A stretch of DNA of 64,000 nt. It comes from an uncultured Chitinophaga sp. Its GTDB lineage: Bacteria > Bacteroidota > Bacteroidia > Chitinophagales > Chitinophagaceae. The stretch covers positions 124,001 through 188,000 of the forward strand of contig NZ_CALEJS010000042.1 of the NCBI RefSeq assembly GCF_937898475.1, in the 5' to 3' direction. The translations under genes and the position numbers were made by a program. Shown here piece after piece: positions 25,539 through 34,520 of the stretch (positions within the stretch are counted from its first letter, which is position 1; each line of letters begins with the position of its first letter). The notes beneath the pieces were generated by a model. That model was not told the origin of the DNA. It ran no database searches and worked only from the letters and a program-made list of their open reading frames with translations.

Positions 25539-25657
25539 ACGTTCGCCGCTTGTTCTGAATTTGGGTTGCTCAGCATAAAAGTATTAAACCTGGTTCAATA
25601 CGCGAAAATATTCTGAACAGCAGGTAGGTACATACAGTTTACGTGCCAGATTCAGCA

Positions 25658-26131
25658 TTACAGGCCCGGATACACAAAATCTACTAGTCTTATTAATACG
25701 TCTTTTGCCGCGCCGAGCTCAGATGCTCCTACCAGGCTGGCGTAATACCGTTCTATTTCAAGCACGCTTTCTGTGGCGGCGATCACCAGTTCTTTTCCCT
25801 TGTCGCTGAGGAATATCATTGTTGCGCGGTTATCATTTTCATGCTTGCGGGTAACAATATAACCGGCGGCTTCCAGGTTCTTGACCACCTTACTCATCGC
25901 CTGTTTGGTGATATGCGCCTTTTTGGCCAGCTCATTATTGATGATGCCTTCGGGGGCAATGTTGGCGATCAGCACCATATCGCCCATTTTGAAGTCGGTA
26001 TATCCCTTTTGCTGTAAGCTGTCTGTCAGGCGGTTATCCATTTCCTTTTTCAGCAGGTTCACCGCCCTTATCAGCAGGGTGCGTCTTTGTGCAATGTACT
26101 CCTGTAGTTGCTCGTCCAGCGGACCGGTCAT
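25658..26131 (-). CDS. MarR-family transcriptional regulator
   Basis: The 157-residue protein has the MarR winged helix: GIINNELAKKAHITKQAMSK as recognition region, then VVKNLEAAGYIVTRKHENDN and RATMIFLSDKGKEL as the wing. The flanking helices should form the dimer interface. It is transcribed alone with its own promoter. Ligand and targets are not evident; mannonate dehydratase lies upstream on the same strand but with a palindrome between. Confidence 0.88.
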   Translation of the reverse strand: MTGPLDEQLQEYIAQRRTLLIRAVNLLKKEMDNRLTDSLQQKGYTDFKMGDMVLIANIAPEGIINNELAKKAHITKQAMSKVVKNLEAAGYIVTRKHENDNRATMIFLSDKGKELVIAATESVLEIERYYASLVGASELGAAKDVLIRLVDFVYPGL

Positions 26132-26150
26132 AGTGCAGGTATTTTAGGGC

Positions 26151-26158
26151 CAAATATA
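26151..26158 (-). promoter_or_regulatory. Candidate -7 element of the marR gene
   Basis: On the minus strand this reads TATATTTG, an exact TAnnTTTG match, 19 nt before the start codon. No TTTG at the standard upstream distance. Confidence 0.4.
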
Positions 26159-26189
26159 TATTTATTATCTGGTAGCAGGGAGTGCCGGT

Positions 26190-26217
26190 CACCCGGAGGT
26201 TTTAAAACCTCCAGGTG
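26190..26217. terminator. 18-bp perfect palindrome extended to 28 bp between uxuA and marR
   Basis: GGAGGTTTTAAAACCTCC (26195-26212) is its own reverse complement and is flanked, past one mismatch, by CACC and GGTG. It follows the uxuA stop on the minus strand by 38 nt, where it could end transcription. It may also be a dispersed palindrome. Confidence 0.6.
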
Positions 26218-26255
26218 TTGAGCAATATCCTGCTGCTTACTTTATAACCGCTCAG

Positions 26256-27422
26256 TCATTTAGACCCGGTGGATCTTGCAATACCCATTTCGAGGCCGCG
26301 GAGCTCTGCAAGCCCACGAAGCCTGCCGATAGCACTGTAGCCGGGGTTGGTCTTCTTGTGAAGATCGTCCAGCATCTGGTGCCCGTGATCGGGGCGCATG
26401 GGGATGGCTACATTGCGTTTGTTCATGACCGATAGGATGTTTTTTATAACGGCATACATATCTACATCGCCTTCCAGGTGGTTGGCTTCGTGGAAGTTGC
26501 CCAGGCTGTCGCGCTGTGTGCTGCGCAGGTGAATGAAGTGGATGTGTTCTCCGAGGCGTTCTACCATTCCGGGCAGGTCGTTATCGGCGCGTACGCCGTA
26601 GGAACCGGTGCAAAAGCACAGGCCGTTGGAGGTATAGGGGGCGGCAGCCAGAAGCTCGCGGGCATCCTGTTCTGTGCTTACCACGCGGGGCAGTCCCAGT
26701 ATGGGGAAGGGAGGATCATCGGGGTGGATGGCCAGCTTAACGCCCGCTTCTTCTGCAACCGGTGCGATCTGCTGAAGGAAATAGAACAGGTGCAGTTTCA
26801 GCTGGGTGGCGTCAATACCCTTATACTTATCCAATGCTTCCTGGAACTGCTGGAGGGTAAAGCTTTCCTCAGACCCCGGCAGGCCGGCAATAATGTTACG
26901 CTGAAGGGCTTGTTTTTCTGCAGCCGTCATGCTGTCAAAACGTTCTTTGGCGCGGGAGATATCCGTCTCATCATAGTCATTTTCCGCACCGGGCCTTTCC
27001 AGCATGAAGAGATCGAAAGCGATGAAGGCTGCTTTTTCAAAGCGGAGTGCCTTTGAGCCATCTGCTACGGTATAGGCCAGATCGGTACGGGTCCAGTCCA
27101 ATACCGGCATAAAGTTGTAGGTAACGGTATAGATACCGGCGGCAGCCAGGTTACGAAGGCTTTGCTGATAGTTACGTATATATTCTTTAAAACGTCCGCT
27201 TTGTGTTTTTATGTCCTCATGCACCGGTACGCTTTCCACCACAGACCAGGTAAGTCCGGCTGCTTCTATGAGGGCTTTACGTTCAAGTATATCTTCCTTT
27301 GTCCACACTGCCCCGTTGGGGATATGATGCAACGCCGTTACGATACCGGTTGCCCCAGCCTGTTTGATGTCCTGCAGGCTTACAGGGTCATTGGGGCCAA
27401 ACCATCGCCATGTCTGTTCCAT
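26256..27422 (-). CDS. uxuA: Mannonate dehydratase
   Basis: The 388-residue enzyme converts D-mannonate to 2-dehydro-3-deoxy-D-gluconate in hexuronate breakdown. The N terminus, MEQTWRWFGPNDPVSLQDIK then GATGIVTALHHIPNG, is nearly that of E. coli UxuA, so the inner ATG (27420-27422) is taken as the start rather than the one 9 nt upstream. Metal-site segments such as KLAIHPDDPPFP and MRPDHGHQML are intact. It has its own well-formed promoter. No uronate isomerase or oxidoreductase is adjacent. Confidence 0.95.
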   Translation of the reverse strand: MEQTWRWFGPNDPVSLQDIKQAGATGIVTALHHIPNGAVWTKEDILERKALIEAAGLTWSVVESVPVHEDIKTQSGRFKEYIRNYQQSLRNLAAAGIYTVTYNFMPVLDWTRTDLAYTVADGSKALRFEKAAFIAFDLFMLERPGAENDYDETDISRAKERFDSMTAAEKQALQRNIIAGLPGSEESFTLQQFQEALDKYKGIDATQLKLHLFYFLQQIAPVAEEAGVKLAIHPDDPPFPILGLPRVVSTEQDARELLAAAPYTSNGLCFCTGSYGVRADNDLPGMVERLGEHIHFIHLRSTQRDSLGNFHEANHLEGDVDMYAVIKNILSVMNKRNVAIPMRPDHGHQMLDDLHKKTNPGYSAIGRLRGLAELRGLEMGIARSTGSK

Positions 27423-27475
27423 TCTCGGCATATCTATAGGTTTAATAAGAATTAAGAATATTTTAGTACAAGGCC

Positions 27476-27506
27476 CAAAAATAGAATGTCTCCTGAGATA
27501 TGCAAA
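27476..27506 (-). promoter_or_regulatory. uxuA promoter
   Basis: On the minus strand TTTG (27503-27506), 19 nt of spacer, then TATTTTTG (27476-27483): a full match to the Bacteroidota consensus. The leader to ATG 27422 would be about 50 nt. Confidence 0.75.
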
Positions 27507-27525
27507 TTTTTACTTTATTCAATAT

Positions 27526-28830
27526 TTATTCAATAATTGCGAGCATTATATCCATCACGTTGGTTTGTGTGGGGCCTGTTTTAATCAGGCCGCCGCATTG
27601 CTCAAAGAAGTGATAGGCATCATTATTTTCCAGGTAGCTGAAAGGATCAAGGCCCATGGAGATAGCCTGTTGCATAATGGAGGCGTTCACCACGGCGCCT
27701 GCTGCATCGGTAGGGCCATCGGTGCCGTCGGTACCGGCGCTCAGGATGGTGATATGGGGATGGGATTGCAGGGTGATACCGGCAGACAGGGCAAACTGCT
27801 GGTTACGACCTCCCAGGCCGTTGCCGCTTACTATCACGGTACTCTCGCCGCCCATAAGGAGGCAGGCAGGGCGGGGGCCTGTCCACCGGATGGCTTGTTG
27901 TGCCAGGGCCTGTGCCAGGGTGTGGGCATTGCCGCTAACGCTGCTGCTCAGCAGGGTGGTATGAAAGCCCTGTTCTTCTGCAAAGCGGGCGGCTGCTTCC
28001 AGGGCAATGGTGTTGCTGCCTATCAGGTAATTATAGGTGTTGTTAAAGCCGGGATGGCCGGGTTTGGGGGTATCTGCAACTTGCCCGATCAATCCCTGCC
28101 GCAGGTGTTTTTGAATGGACGCGGGGATCAGGCGGGTTAGCTTATATTTTTCCAGGATGGCATGGGTATCTGCAAAGGTGCTGCGGTCTGGTACCGTGGG
28201 GCCGGAGCCGATAACGTCGAGGTCATCACCCACCACATCGCTCAGGATGAGTGTACAAAGGGAAGCGGGGTAGATCTGCAGGGCCAGTTGTCCGCCTTTG
28301 ATAGCGGAGATGTGCTTGCGGACCGTATTCATTTCATGGATGGATGCCCCGCTTTTCAGCAGCAGGTCAAATAAGGCCTGCACATCTGCCAGGCCGGAGC
28401 CGGGAGGGTAATCTGCCAGGAGGGCAGAGGCGCCGCCTGAGAGCAGAAAGAGCACCAGGTCGCGGGTTTTAACGCTGGAAAGCAGCTCCATCATCTGGTG
28501 GGTGGCGTGCACTCCATTATTGTCTGGTACAGGATGGCCGGCTTCCATTACCTGTATCTGCTGTACGGGCAGGGAATGACCGTATTTGGTGATCACGAGG
28601 CCCTCCAGCGGGTAGGGAAGGTTACAGCTTTCCAGGGCCAGCGCCATGGCGGCTGATGCTTTACCGGCGCCGGCCACAAAAATGCGGCTGTCTTGTTGTA
28701 AATGAAATAATTTACCGGCTATACGTAAACCTTCGGTTGCTGCTTGTATGTGTTGGGGAATCAGATATTGCGGTTGCACGGCTGCCACGGCCTGCCGGAA
28801 AACAGCAGTAGCAATGGAGACTGTATTCAT
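27526..28830 (-). CDS. Glycerate 2-kinase (MOFRL/GckA family)
   Basis: The 434-residue protein belongs to the DUF4147/MOFRL family, which phosphorylates D-glycerate to 2-phosphoglycerate; older annotations call it hydroxypyruvate reductase TtuD. Motifs include FVAGAGKASAAMA near residue 50, LFLLSGGASALLADYPPG and the C-terminal LSAGTDGTDGPTDAAGA. Its start overlaps the stop of the upstream Spy-like gene by 4 nt (ATGA). That is an unexpected partner for a cytoplasmic kinase. Confidence 0.9.
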   Translation of the reverse strand: MNTVSIATAVFRQAVAAVQPQYLIPQHIQAATEGLRIAGKLFHLQQDSRIFVAGAGKASAAMALALESCNLPYPLEGLVITKYGHSLPVQQIQVMEAGHPVPDNNGVHATHQMMELLSSVKTRDLVLFLLSGGASALLADYPPGSGLADVQALFDLLLKSGASIHEMNTVRKHISAIKGGQLALQIYPASLCTLILSDVVGDDLDVIGSGPTVPDRSTFADTHAILEKYKLTRLIPASIQKHLRQGLIGQVADTPKPGHPGFNNTYNYLIGSNTIALEAAARFAEEQGFHTTLLSSSVSGNAHTLAQALAQQAIRWTGPRPACLLMGGESTVIVSGNGLGGRNQQFALSAGITLQSHPHITILSAGTDGTDGPTDAAGAVVNASIMQQAISMGLDPFSYLENNDAYHFFEQCGGLIKTGPTQTNVMDIMLAIIE

Positions 28831-29267
28831 CGATCCTGCTTCGCCATTTTGCGTTCCTGTCTTTTGTCCATTTTGGCCTCCAGCTGTTCTCTTTTCTTCA
28901 TTTCCCAGTCATTCCACTTTTTATATTGTGCAGGTGACAATACTGTTTTAAATCGCTGGCAGCGTTCTTCGTTCAGGGCTTTCAGTTGCTGCATACGATC
29001 TTTTGCCGGCAGGCTTTTATCTGCTTTGATAGCGTCTCTGCGGCGTATAATATCTTCGTTGATGGCGTAGATCTGTTCGTCCTGTTTATGGGTAAGGTGC
29101 AGTTCACGGTATAGCTTGTCGCTCATCTTATCGGCTTTTTTCTCTGCGCTCCAACGGCCTTTTTTGGGTGTAGTGTTGCTGTCTTTTACCTGGGCATAGC
29201 TATTTGGCTGAAACACAAGCATCAGGCAAAGAAGTAAAGCTGCGGTAACCGTTGTCAATTTTTTCAT
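28827..29267 (-). CDS. Exported Spy/CpxP-like (DUF4890-type) helical protein
   Basis: The 146-residue protein has a signal peptide (1-25, cut after SYAQ) followed by long charged helices containing LHLTHKQDEQIYAINEDIIR and LSPAQYKKWNDWE. This is the LTxxQ-style pattern of Spy/CpxP periplasmic chaperones and of Bacteroidota DUF4890 proteins. The C terminus is very rich in Lys, Glu and Arg. Translational overlap with glycerate kinase suggests co-expression. Chaperone function is inferred. Confidence 0.75.
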   Translation of the reverse strand: MKKLTTVTAALLLCLMLVFQPNSYAQVKDSNTTPKKGRWSAEKKADKMSDKLYRELHLTHKQDEQIYAINEDIIRRRDAIKADKSLPAKDRMQQLKALNEERCQRFKTVLSPAQYKKWNDWEMKKREQLEAKMDKRQERKMAKQDR

Positions 29268-29436
29268 ATAGTAAGGAGTTGTGTCCTAAAATTAAAATTG
29301 GCCTGCAACTAAGGTACTGAAAGTAACCGTTCATAAAAAATATAATGAAATATTTATAGCTGTATTAAATTTAAGATTTTACCAAGATCTGAATCTAAAC
29401 CGCTAATTAATTAAAAGCCACATTAAAACACAACGT

Positions 29437-32400
29437 ATGGAACAACCCTCGGTACCAATACCAACCGTTGTACGTAGTAGACGTATCAAGATCATTTACC
29501 TGTTATTTGCCTGGCTGCTGGCCGGCGCGTATGCAAAAGCGCAGGAAACTTTTCCAGTGAACGGCGTGTCTGATCCGCGCGAAGGCTGCTTTGCGCTGAC
29601 GCATGCCACTATTGTAAAAGATGCCGCAACCACCTTGCAGGATGCAACGCTGGTAATACGAGATGGCCGCATCATTAACGTAGGCCCGGGAGCAGCTATC
29701 CCTAAAGACGCAGTGGTGATAGACTGTAAGGGCAAATACATCTATCCTTCTTTCGTAGACATTTACAGCGACTATGGCACCCAGGCCGTTAAGAGAAGCT
29801 CTGGGGGCTTCCGGGCGCCGCCTCAGTTCCTGTCTAACACCAAAGGGGCCTTTGGCTGGAACCAGGCTATTAAAAGCGAGGTGCAGGCAGCCAGTATCTT
29901 CAAGACAGACGAGGCGAAAGCCAAAACATTGCGCCAGGCTGGCTTCGGTACTGTGTTAACACATCAGCAGGATGGTATTGCCCGCGGTACCGGCGCACTG
30001 GTTACCCTGGCAGATGAAAAGGAGAACAAGGTAGTGATCCGAGAAAAGGCCTCCGCCCAGTATTCTTTTGATAAGGGAAGCTCTACCCAGAATTATCCGG
30101 GTTCTCTAATGGGAGCTATTGCGCTGCTGCGGCAAACTTACCTGGATGCGCAGTGGTATAAGAACCGGCCCGCAAAAGAAGGTGTGAACCTGAGCCTGCA
30201 GGCCTGGAACGATGTGCAATCCCTGCCGCAGATATTTGAGGCCGGCGATAAATGGGATGTATTGCGCGCCGACAAAATAGGCGATGAATTTGGCGTGCAG
30301 TATATCATCAAAGCCGCAGGCAATGAATATCAGCGTATACCTGAAATGGCCGCTACGAAAGCTTCTTTTATATTACCGCTGAATTTTCCCCAGGCCATGG
30401 ATGTGGAAGATCCCAACGATGCACGCTTTGTAGCGCTGAGCGATCTGAAACAATGGGAGATGGCCCCTGCCGCGCCAGCTGCCTTTGAAAAAGCGGGTAT
30501 TCCATTCTGCCTTACTGCTGATGGGATGAAAGATATGAAGCAGTTCCTTGCCAACGTGCGCAAGGCCATTGAATACGGGCTGACAGAGCAGAAAGCGCTG
30601 GACGCGCTCACCAAAGTGCCTGCTGCCCTTATAAAGGCAGATGATAAGGTGGGTTCACTGGAAGCCGGCAAACTGGCTAATTTCCTGGTCACTTCAGGGC
30701 CCCTGTTCAAGGAAAATACCATACTGTTCCATAACTGGGTGCAGGGCAAACGGTATGTACTAAACGAAGATGGCTGGACGGATATACGTGGCACCTATAC
30801 CCTGACCCTTAGCCCGGGCGCCACCTATACAATACTGGTAAAAGGCACTCCTGTATCCCCGGCACTGTTACTGCTGCAGCAGCAGGATACCCTGGCGGGC
30901 ACCATTTCGGTAGACGGTAAGCTGGTACGGCTGGCGTTCCCGCTGGCTAAACGCAGCAGCCGCACATTGCGCCTCAGCGGCGTACTGGCAGACCAGGGCT
31001 GGAGTGGCAACGGGCAGGACACCAGCGGCAATGCCGTAAAATGGTCTGCCGCGTTTGCAAAAGCTTTTGCGGCCCCGGCTGATACAACAAAGAAAAAGAC
31101 CAGTCCGGACATCGGTAAAATATATTACCCCTTCAATGGTTATGGCTGGGAAACATTACCACAGCAAAAAGATATCCTGATTAAAAATGCAACGGTATGG
31201 ACCAATGAGCAGCAGGGTAAACTGGAGAATACCGACGTACTGGTCCGCGGGGGCAAGATCGCCCAGGTTGGTAAAAACTTACCCGCCGGTAATGCACTTG
31301 TGATAGATGGTACCGGAAAACACCTTACACCTGGTGTGATAGATGAGCACTCCCATATTGCCATCACCAGGGGCGTAAATGAAGGTACGCAGTCTGTTAC
31401 CTCAGAAGTACGCATCGGCGATGTGCTGAACCCTGATGATATCAACATCTACCGTCAGCTCAGCGGCGGCGTTACGTCCAGTCATCTGCTGCATGGTTCT
31501 GCCAATACCATTGGCGGACAAACGCAACTGATAAAGCTGCGCTGGGGCGCAGATGCCGAGCAGCTGAAATTTGCAGGATGGGATCCCTTCATCAAGTTCG
31601 CCCTTGGCGAGAACGTAAAGCAGTCCAACTGGGGTGAAAGCCAGCGCTCACGCTTCCCGCAAACACGTATGGGCGTTGAGCAGGTATTGACCGATGCGTT
31701 TACCCGTGCACGTGACTATGAGCGCCAGGCCGCCGGCAAACGCCGCGACCTGGAACTGGACGCCCTGGTGGAAATACTGAACAAAAAACGGTTCATCACC
31801 TGCCATTCCTATGTGCAAAGCGAGATCAATATGCTGATGCATGTGGCAGATACCTTCGGCTTCACGGTAAATACGTTCACGCATATACTGGAAGGATATA
31901 AGGTAGCCGATAAGATGAAGCAACATGGCGCAGGCGCCTCTACCTTTGCCGACTGGTGGGCCTATAAAATGGAAGTGCAGGATGCCATTGCCTATAACGC
32001 CAGCATCATGAGCGGGGTAGGCCTTACAGTTGCCATTAACTCAGACGATGCGGAAATGGCGCGCCGGCTTAACCAAGAGGCCGCCAAGAGCATCACTTAC
32101 GGTGGTATGGCAGAAGAAGACGCCCTGAAGATGGTGACCCTGAACCCGGCCAAACTGCTGCATATATCTGACAGGGTAGGCAGTATCAAGCCCGGTAAAG
32201 ATGCCGACCTGGTATTGTGGTCTGATCATCCCCTCAGCATCTATGCAAAAGCAGATAAGACGATTGTAGACGGTATCGTTTATTTTGACCGCGAGCGTGA
32301 CCTGGAGCTGCGTAAACGCATTGCCGCAGAGCGCAACCGCCTGATCCAGAAAATGCTGGGAGAGAAAAAGAAAGGAGCCCCCGTACAAAAAGCAAAGCCC

Positions 32401-32481
32401 ACCAAAGACGATCTCTGGAATTGTGAGGATATGGAAAGCGGGCACCAGCACAGTATAATTAATGGTGATGACGAACAATAA
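29437..32481 (+). CDS. Exported two-domain amidohydrolase (degenerate N-terminal plus metal-dependent C-terminal domain)
   Basis: The 1014-residue protein has a signal peptide (about 15-36). An N-terminal amidohydrolase-like domain (about 50-440) carries the composite beta-sandwich start, but the metal motif is replaced by FVDIYSDYG. The C-terminal domain (about 560-980) retains ligands: His638 and His640 (VIDEHSHIAI), His790 (TCHSY), His816 (TFTHILEG) and Asp870 (NSDDAE). Export suggests a periplasmic hydrolase, possibly a dipeptidase or cyclic-amide hydrolase; the substrate is unknown. A shorter paralogue starts 10 nt after the stop, so the two are probably made together. Confidence 0.85.
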   Translation: MEQPSVPIPTVVRSRRIKIIYLLFAWLLAGAYAKAQETFPVNGVSDPREGCFALTHATIVKDAATTLQDATLVIRDGRIINVGPGAAIPKDAVVIDCKGKYIYPSFVDIYSDYGTQAVKRSSGGFRAPPQFLSNTKGAFGWNQAIKSEVQAASIFKTDEAKAKTLRQAGFGTVLTHQQDGIARGTGALVTLADEKENKVVIREKASAQYSFDKGSSTQNYPGSLMGAIALLRQTYLDAQWYKNRPAKEGVNLSLQAWNDVQSLPQIFEAGDKWDVLRADKIGDEFGVQYIIKAAGNEYQRIPEMAATKASFILPLNFPQAMDVEDPNDARFVALSDLKQWEMAPAAPAAFEKAGIPFCLTADGMKDMKQFLANVRKAIEYGLTEQKALDALTKVPAALIKADDKVGSLEAGKLANFLVTSGPLFKENTILFHNWVQGKRYVLNEDGWTDIRGTYTLTLSPGATYTILVKGTPVSPALLLLQQQDTLAGTISVDGKLVRLAFPLAKRSSRTLRLSGVLADQGWSGNGQDTSGNAVKWSAAFAKAFAAPADTTKKKTSPDIGKIYYPFNGYGWETLPQQKDILIKNATVWTNEQQGKLENTDVLVRGGKIAQVGKNLPAGNALVIDGTGKHLTPGVIDEHSHIAITRGVNEGTQSVTSEVRIGDVLNPDDINIYRQLSGGVTSSHLLHGSANTIGGQTQLIKLRWGADAEQLKFAGWDPFIKFALGENVKQSNWGESQRSRFPQTRMGVEQVLTDAFTRARDYERQAAGKRRDLELDALVEILNKKRFITCHSYVQSEINMLMHVADTFGFTVNTFTHILEGYKVADKMKQHGAGASTFADWWAYKMEVQDAIAYNASIMSGVGLTVAINSDDAEMARRLNQEAAKSITYGGMAEEDALKMVTLNPAKLLHISDRVGSIKPGKDADLVLWSDHPLSIYAKADKTIVDGIVYFDRERDLELRKRIAAERNRLIQKMLGEKKKGAPVQKAKPTKDDLWNCEDMESGHQHSIINGDDEQ

Positions 32482-32491
32482 AACAACAACA

Positions 32492-33796
32492 ATGGTAAAA
32501 AAGAACTTCATATATATAGCATGCCTGGCTGCATTGAGCGGCGTCAAAGCCTTTGCGCAGGAAACCGTATATCCCGCTCCGGCCCAACAAAAGGCGCTGC
32601 TGCTCACCAATGCCACTATACATGTGGGCAACGGGCAGGTAATAGAAAATGGCAGCATTGCGTTTGCCAATGGCAAGATCACTGCGGTAGGCGCCAACGC
32701 GCAGGGCGAAGCAGGCGCCCAGGTAATAGACCTCCAAGGGCAGCACGTGTATCCCGGCATTATTGCGCCGGCCAGCAGCCTGGGTCTGACGGAAGTAGAA
32801 GCGGTACGCTCTACCAACGACTACAGCGAAGTTGGGGAGTTAAACCCTTCCGTACGCGCACTGGTGGCTTACAATACCGATTCAAAAGTGATCAACACAT
32901 TGCGCTCCAACGGCATACTGCTGGCGCAAACTGTTCCGGAAGGCGGGATGTTGTCCGGCACTTCTTCTGTAGTACAGCTGGATGCCTGGAACTGGGAAGA
33001 CGCCGCCTATAAATCAGACGACGGGCAACACCTGTACATGCCGCAGTTACTGCCTTCCTCCAATCCTTTCCGGGCAGCCCAGCAAACACCTGCCAGGGAC
33101 CGGGTAAAGGAAGCGCTGGAAAAGATAGAACAGCTGCGCGCCTTCTTACGTGAAGCGCAGGCATACGCTCAGGAAAGCAAACATGCGGAAACGAACCTGA
33201 AGTTTGAGGCACTGCGCAAGCTGTTCACCAAGGAACAGAAACTGTACATACATTGCAACCTGGTAAAAGAGATCCTGCTGGGCATCGATATTGCCAAAGA
33301 GTTTGGGTTTGACGCCGTGATTGTGGGCGGCGCCGACTCCTGGCTGGTGGCAGATATCCTCAAACAGCAGCGTATTCCCGTGATACTGGCGCAGCCACAC
33401 AGCCTGCCCGTAACACAGGATGATGATGTGGATCAGCCCTATAAAACAGCGGCACAGCTGCAAAAAGCGGGCGTACTGTTCTGCATCAGCAATGAAGGTT
33501 TCTGGCAGCAACGCAACCTGATGTTTGAAGCCGGTACGGCCAGCGCCTATGGCCTGACCAAAGAAGAAGCGCTGAGCGCCGTTACGCTGAATACCGCTAA
33601 GATACTGGGTATTGATAAAGTAACCGGATCACTGGAAGTGGGGAAAGACGCCAACATTGCGGTAAGCGCCGGGGATATACTGGATATGAAATCGAATAAA
33701 GTAACACATGCGTTTATACAGGGGCGTGAAGTGAATCTGGATAATAAGCAGAAGCAGTTGTATGAAAGGTATAAGTATAAATATGGGTTGAAGTAA
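32492..33796 (+). CDS. Exported amidohydrolase-fold protein lacking the HxH metal motif
   Basis: The 434-residue protein (ATG 32492, signal peptide 1-23 ending FAQ) resembles the N-terminal domain of the preceding gene. Where active amidohydrolases have a His-x-His after the first strand, it has VYPGIIAPASSLGL. The late residues KDANIAVSAGDILDM keep the fold's C-terminal strand. It is probably catalytically inactive or has an altered site and may work as a complex partner of the upstream enzyme. ATG 32462 is also in frame but would overlap the upstream gene. Confidence 0.8.
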   Translation: MVKKNFIYIACLAALSGVKAFAQETVYPAPAQQKALLLTNATIHVGNGQVIENGSIAFANGKITAVGANAQGEAGAQVIDLQGQHVYPGIIAPASSLGLTEVEAVRSTNDYSEVGELNPSVRALVAYNTDSKVINTLRSNGILLAQTVPEGGMLSGTSSVVQLDAWNWEDAAYKSDDGQHLYMPQLLPSSNPFRAAQQTPARDRVKEALEKIEQLRAFLREAQAYAQESKHAETNLKFEALRKLFTKEQKLYIHCNLVKEILLGIDIAKEFGFDAVIVGGADSWLVADILKQQRIPVILAQPHSLPVTQDDDVDQPYKTAAQLQKAGVLFCISNEGFWQQRNLMFEAGTASAYGLTKEEALSAVTLNTAKILGIDKVTGSLEVGKDANIAVSAGDILDMKSNKVTHAFIQGREVNLDNKQKQLYERYKYKYGLK

Positions 33797-33807
33797 GTAA
33801 AAAGTAC

Positions 33808-33840
33808 GGGGCGCTTCAGCAAAAGGAGGCGCCCCTTATT
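33808..33840. terminator. Bidirectional terminator between convergent genes
   Basis: GGGGCGC (33808-33814) pairs with GCGCCCC (33829-33835), followed by TTATTTAATT on the plus strand. It lies 11 nt after the amidohydrolase stop and against the stop of the convergent gene. Confidence 0.7.
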
Positions 33841-34441
33841 TAATTCCGTACCTGATCCCTGCCTTGTTGAACAGGTTTTTGATCATGTCCAGTTTCTGAT
33901 CGCACATTTGCCCCAGCGATATTTGATCGCTGCTCTCCCTGGTGTTATGGCATTCAAAGCAAATCTCGATAAAAGCAAAGGCCTCTCCCTTATCATCCCT
34001 GAAAAGTATTGCATTCCGCGGGCTATAGCATAGCAGTGCTTTCTGGCCAATTATGGGGCCGGCAAATCCGTAGTTGTATAAGATATCGGTAAGCTCATCG
34101 ATCTGTGCAGGGCTGAGCGTTTTTTCTTCCTTAACAGTCATGGCAGGGGGGGCAACACCGTCCACTATAACCCCGGGGTCGGGGCTTACAACGATGACTT
34201 CCTTGTCTGCGGTAATTTTCACCAGGCCATCGAATGAAACAAGTTGAACAACGGCAGACATATTGAAAGGATAATTCTTCCTTCTTTGTTCCGGTGAATG
34301 ACGAGTGTTTTTGGTGCAGTGATGATTACGTTTTTCTGCTGCTGCCGCTGCTTTGCTGAGTGTTTGAGACGGCGTTTGCCCGTACAGTGCCTGTGTCAGC
34401 AACAGGAGGGGGACGGATATTAATAATGGTAGTTTGTTCAT
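33836..34441 (-). CDS. Exported protein of unknown function, 201 residues
   Basis: I do not recognise a named family. A signal peptide (1-21, cut near LYGQ) is followed by a Lys/Arg/His-rich spacer (about 35-60) and then a globular domain. The domain contains LSPAQIDELTDILYNYGFAG, CYSPRNAILFRDDKGEAFAF and EICFECHNT. CFECH formally fits the CxxCH haem c pattern. However, similar Bacteroidota proteins (as I recall them) keep the CY-PR-N-I-F and ICF-C landmarks without the histidine, so haem attachment is doubtful. The gene lies 79 nt downstream of tyrS on the same strand, behind the tyrS terminator. Confidence 0.6.
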   Translation of the reverse strand: MNKLPLLISVPLLLLTQALYGQTPSQTLSKAAAAAEKRNHHCTKNTRHSPEQRRKNYPFNMSAVVQLVSFDGLVKITADKEVIVVSPDPGVIVDGVAPPAMTVKEEKTLSPAQIDELTDILYNYGFAGPIIGQKALLCYSPRNAILFRDDKGEAFAFIEICFECHNTRESSDQISLGQMCDQKLDMIKNLFNKAGIRYGIK

Positions 34442-34460
34442 AGGTATGCCGGTTTATCAA

Positions 34461-34494
34461 AAGAGGCCATATCACTGGTATGATATAGCCTCTT
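34461..34494 (-). terminator. tyrS terminator
   Basis: Read on the minus strand, a 13-bp stem with one mismatch (34482-34494 with 34461-34473), an 8-nt loop and a TTTTGAT tail follow the tyrS stop by 26 nt. Confidence 0.75.
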
Positions 34495-34520
34495 CCGTTT
34501 ATAATGATAGGTTCGATATT

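Noticed and set aside
27364..28140. 258-codon plus-strand frame opposite glycerate kinase
   Set aside because: Shadow frame; glycine/alanine/cysteine-rich nonsense-like product opposite a full-length conserved enzyme.
32041..32817. 258-codon minus-strand frame spanning the two amidohydrolase genes
   Set aside because: Lies across the ends of two well-supported plus-strand genes and resembles no protein family.
33836..34441. CxxCH motif suggesting a cytochrome c
   Set aside because: The cysteines lie in a conserved ICF-C context of an unknown family that, as far as I recall, does not keep the histidine; no second haem ligand or cytochrome fold is apparent.
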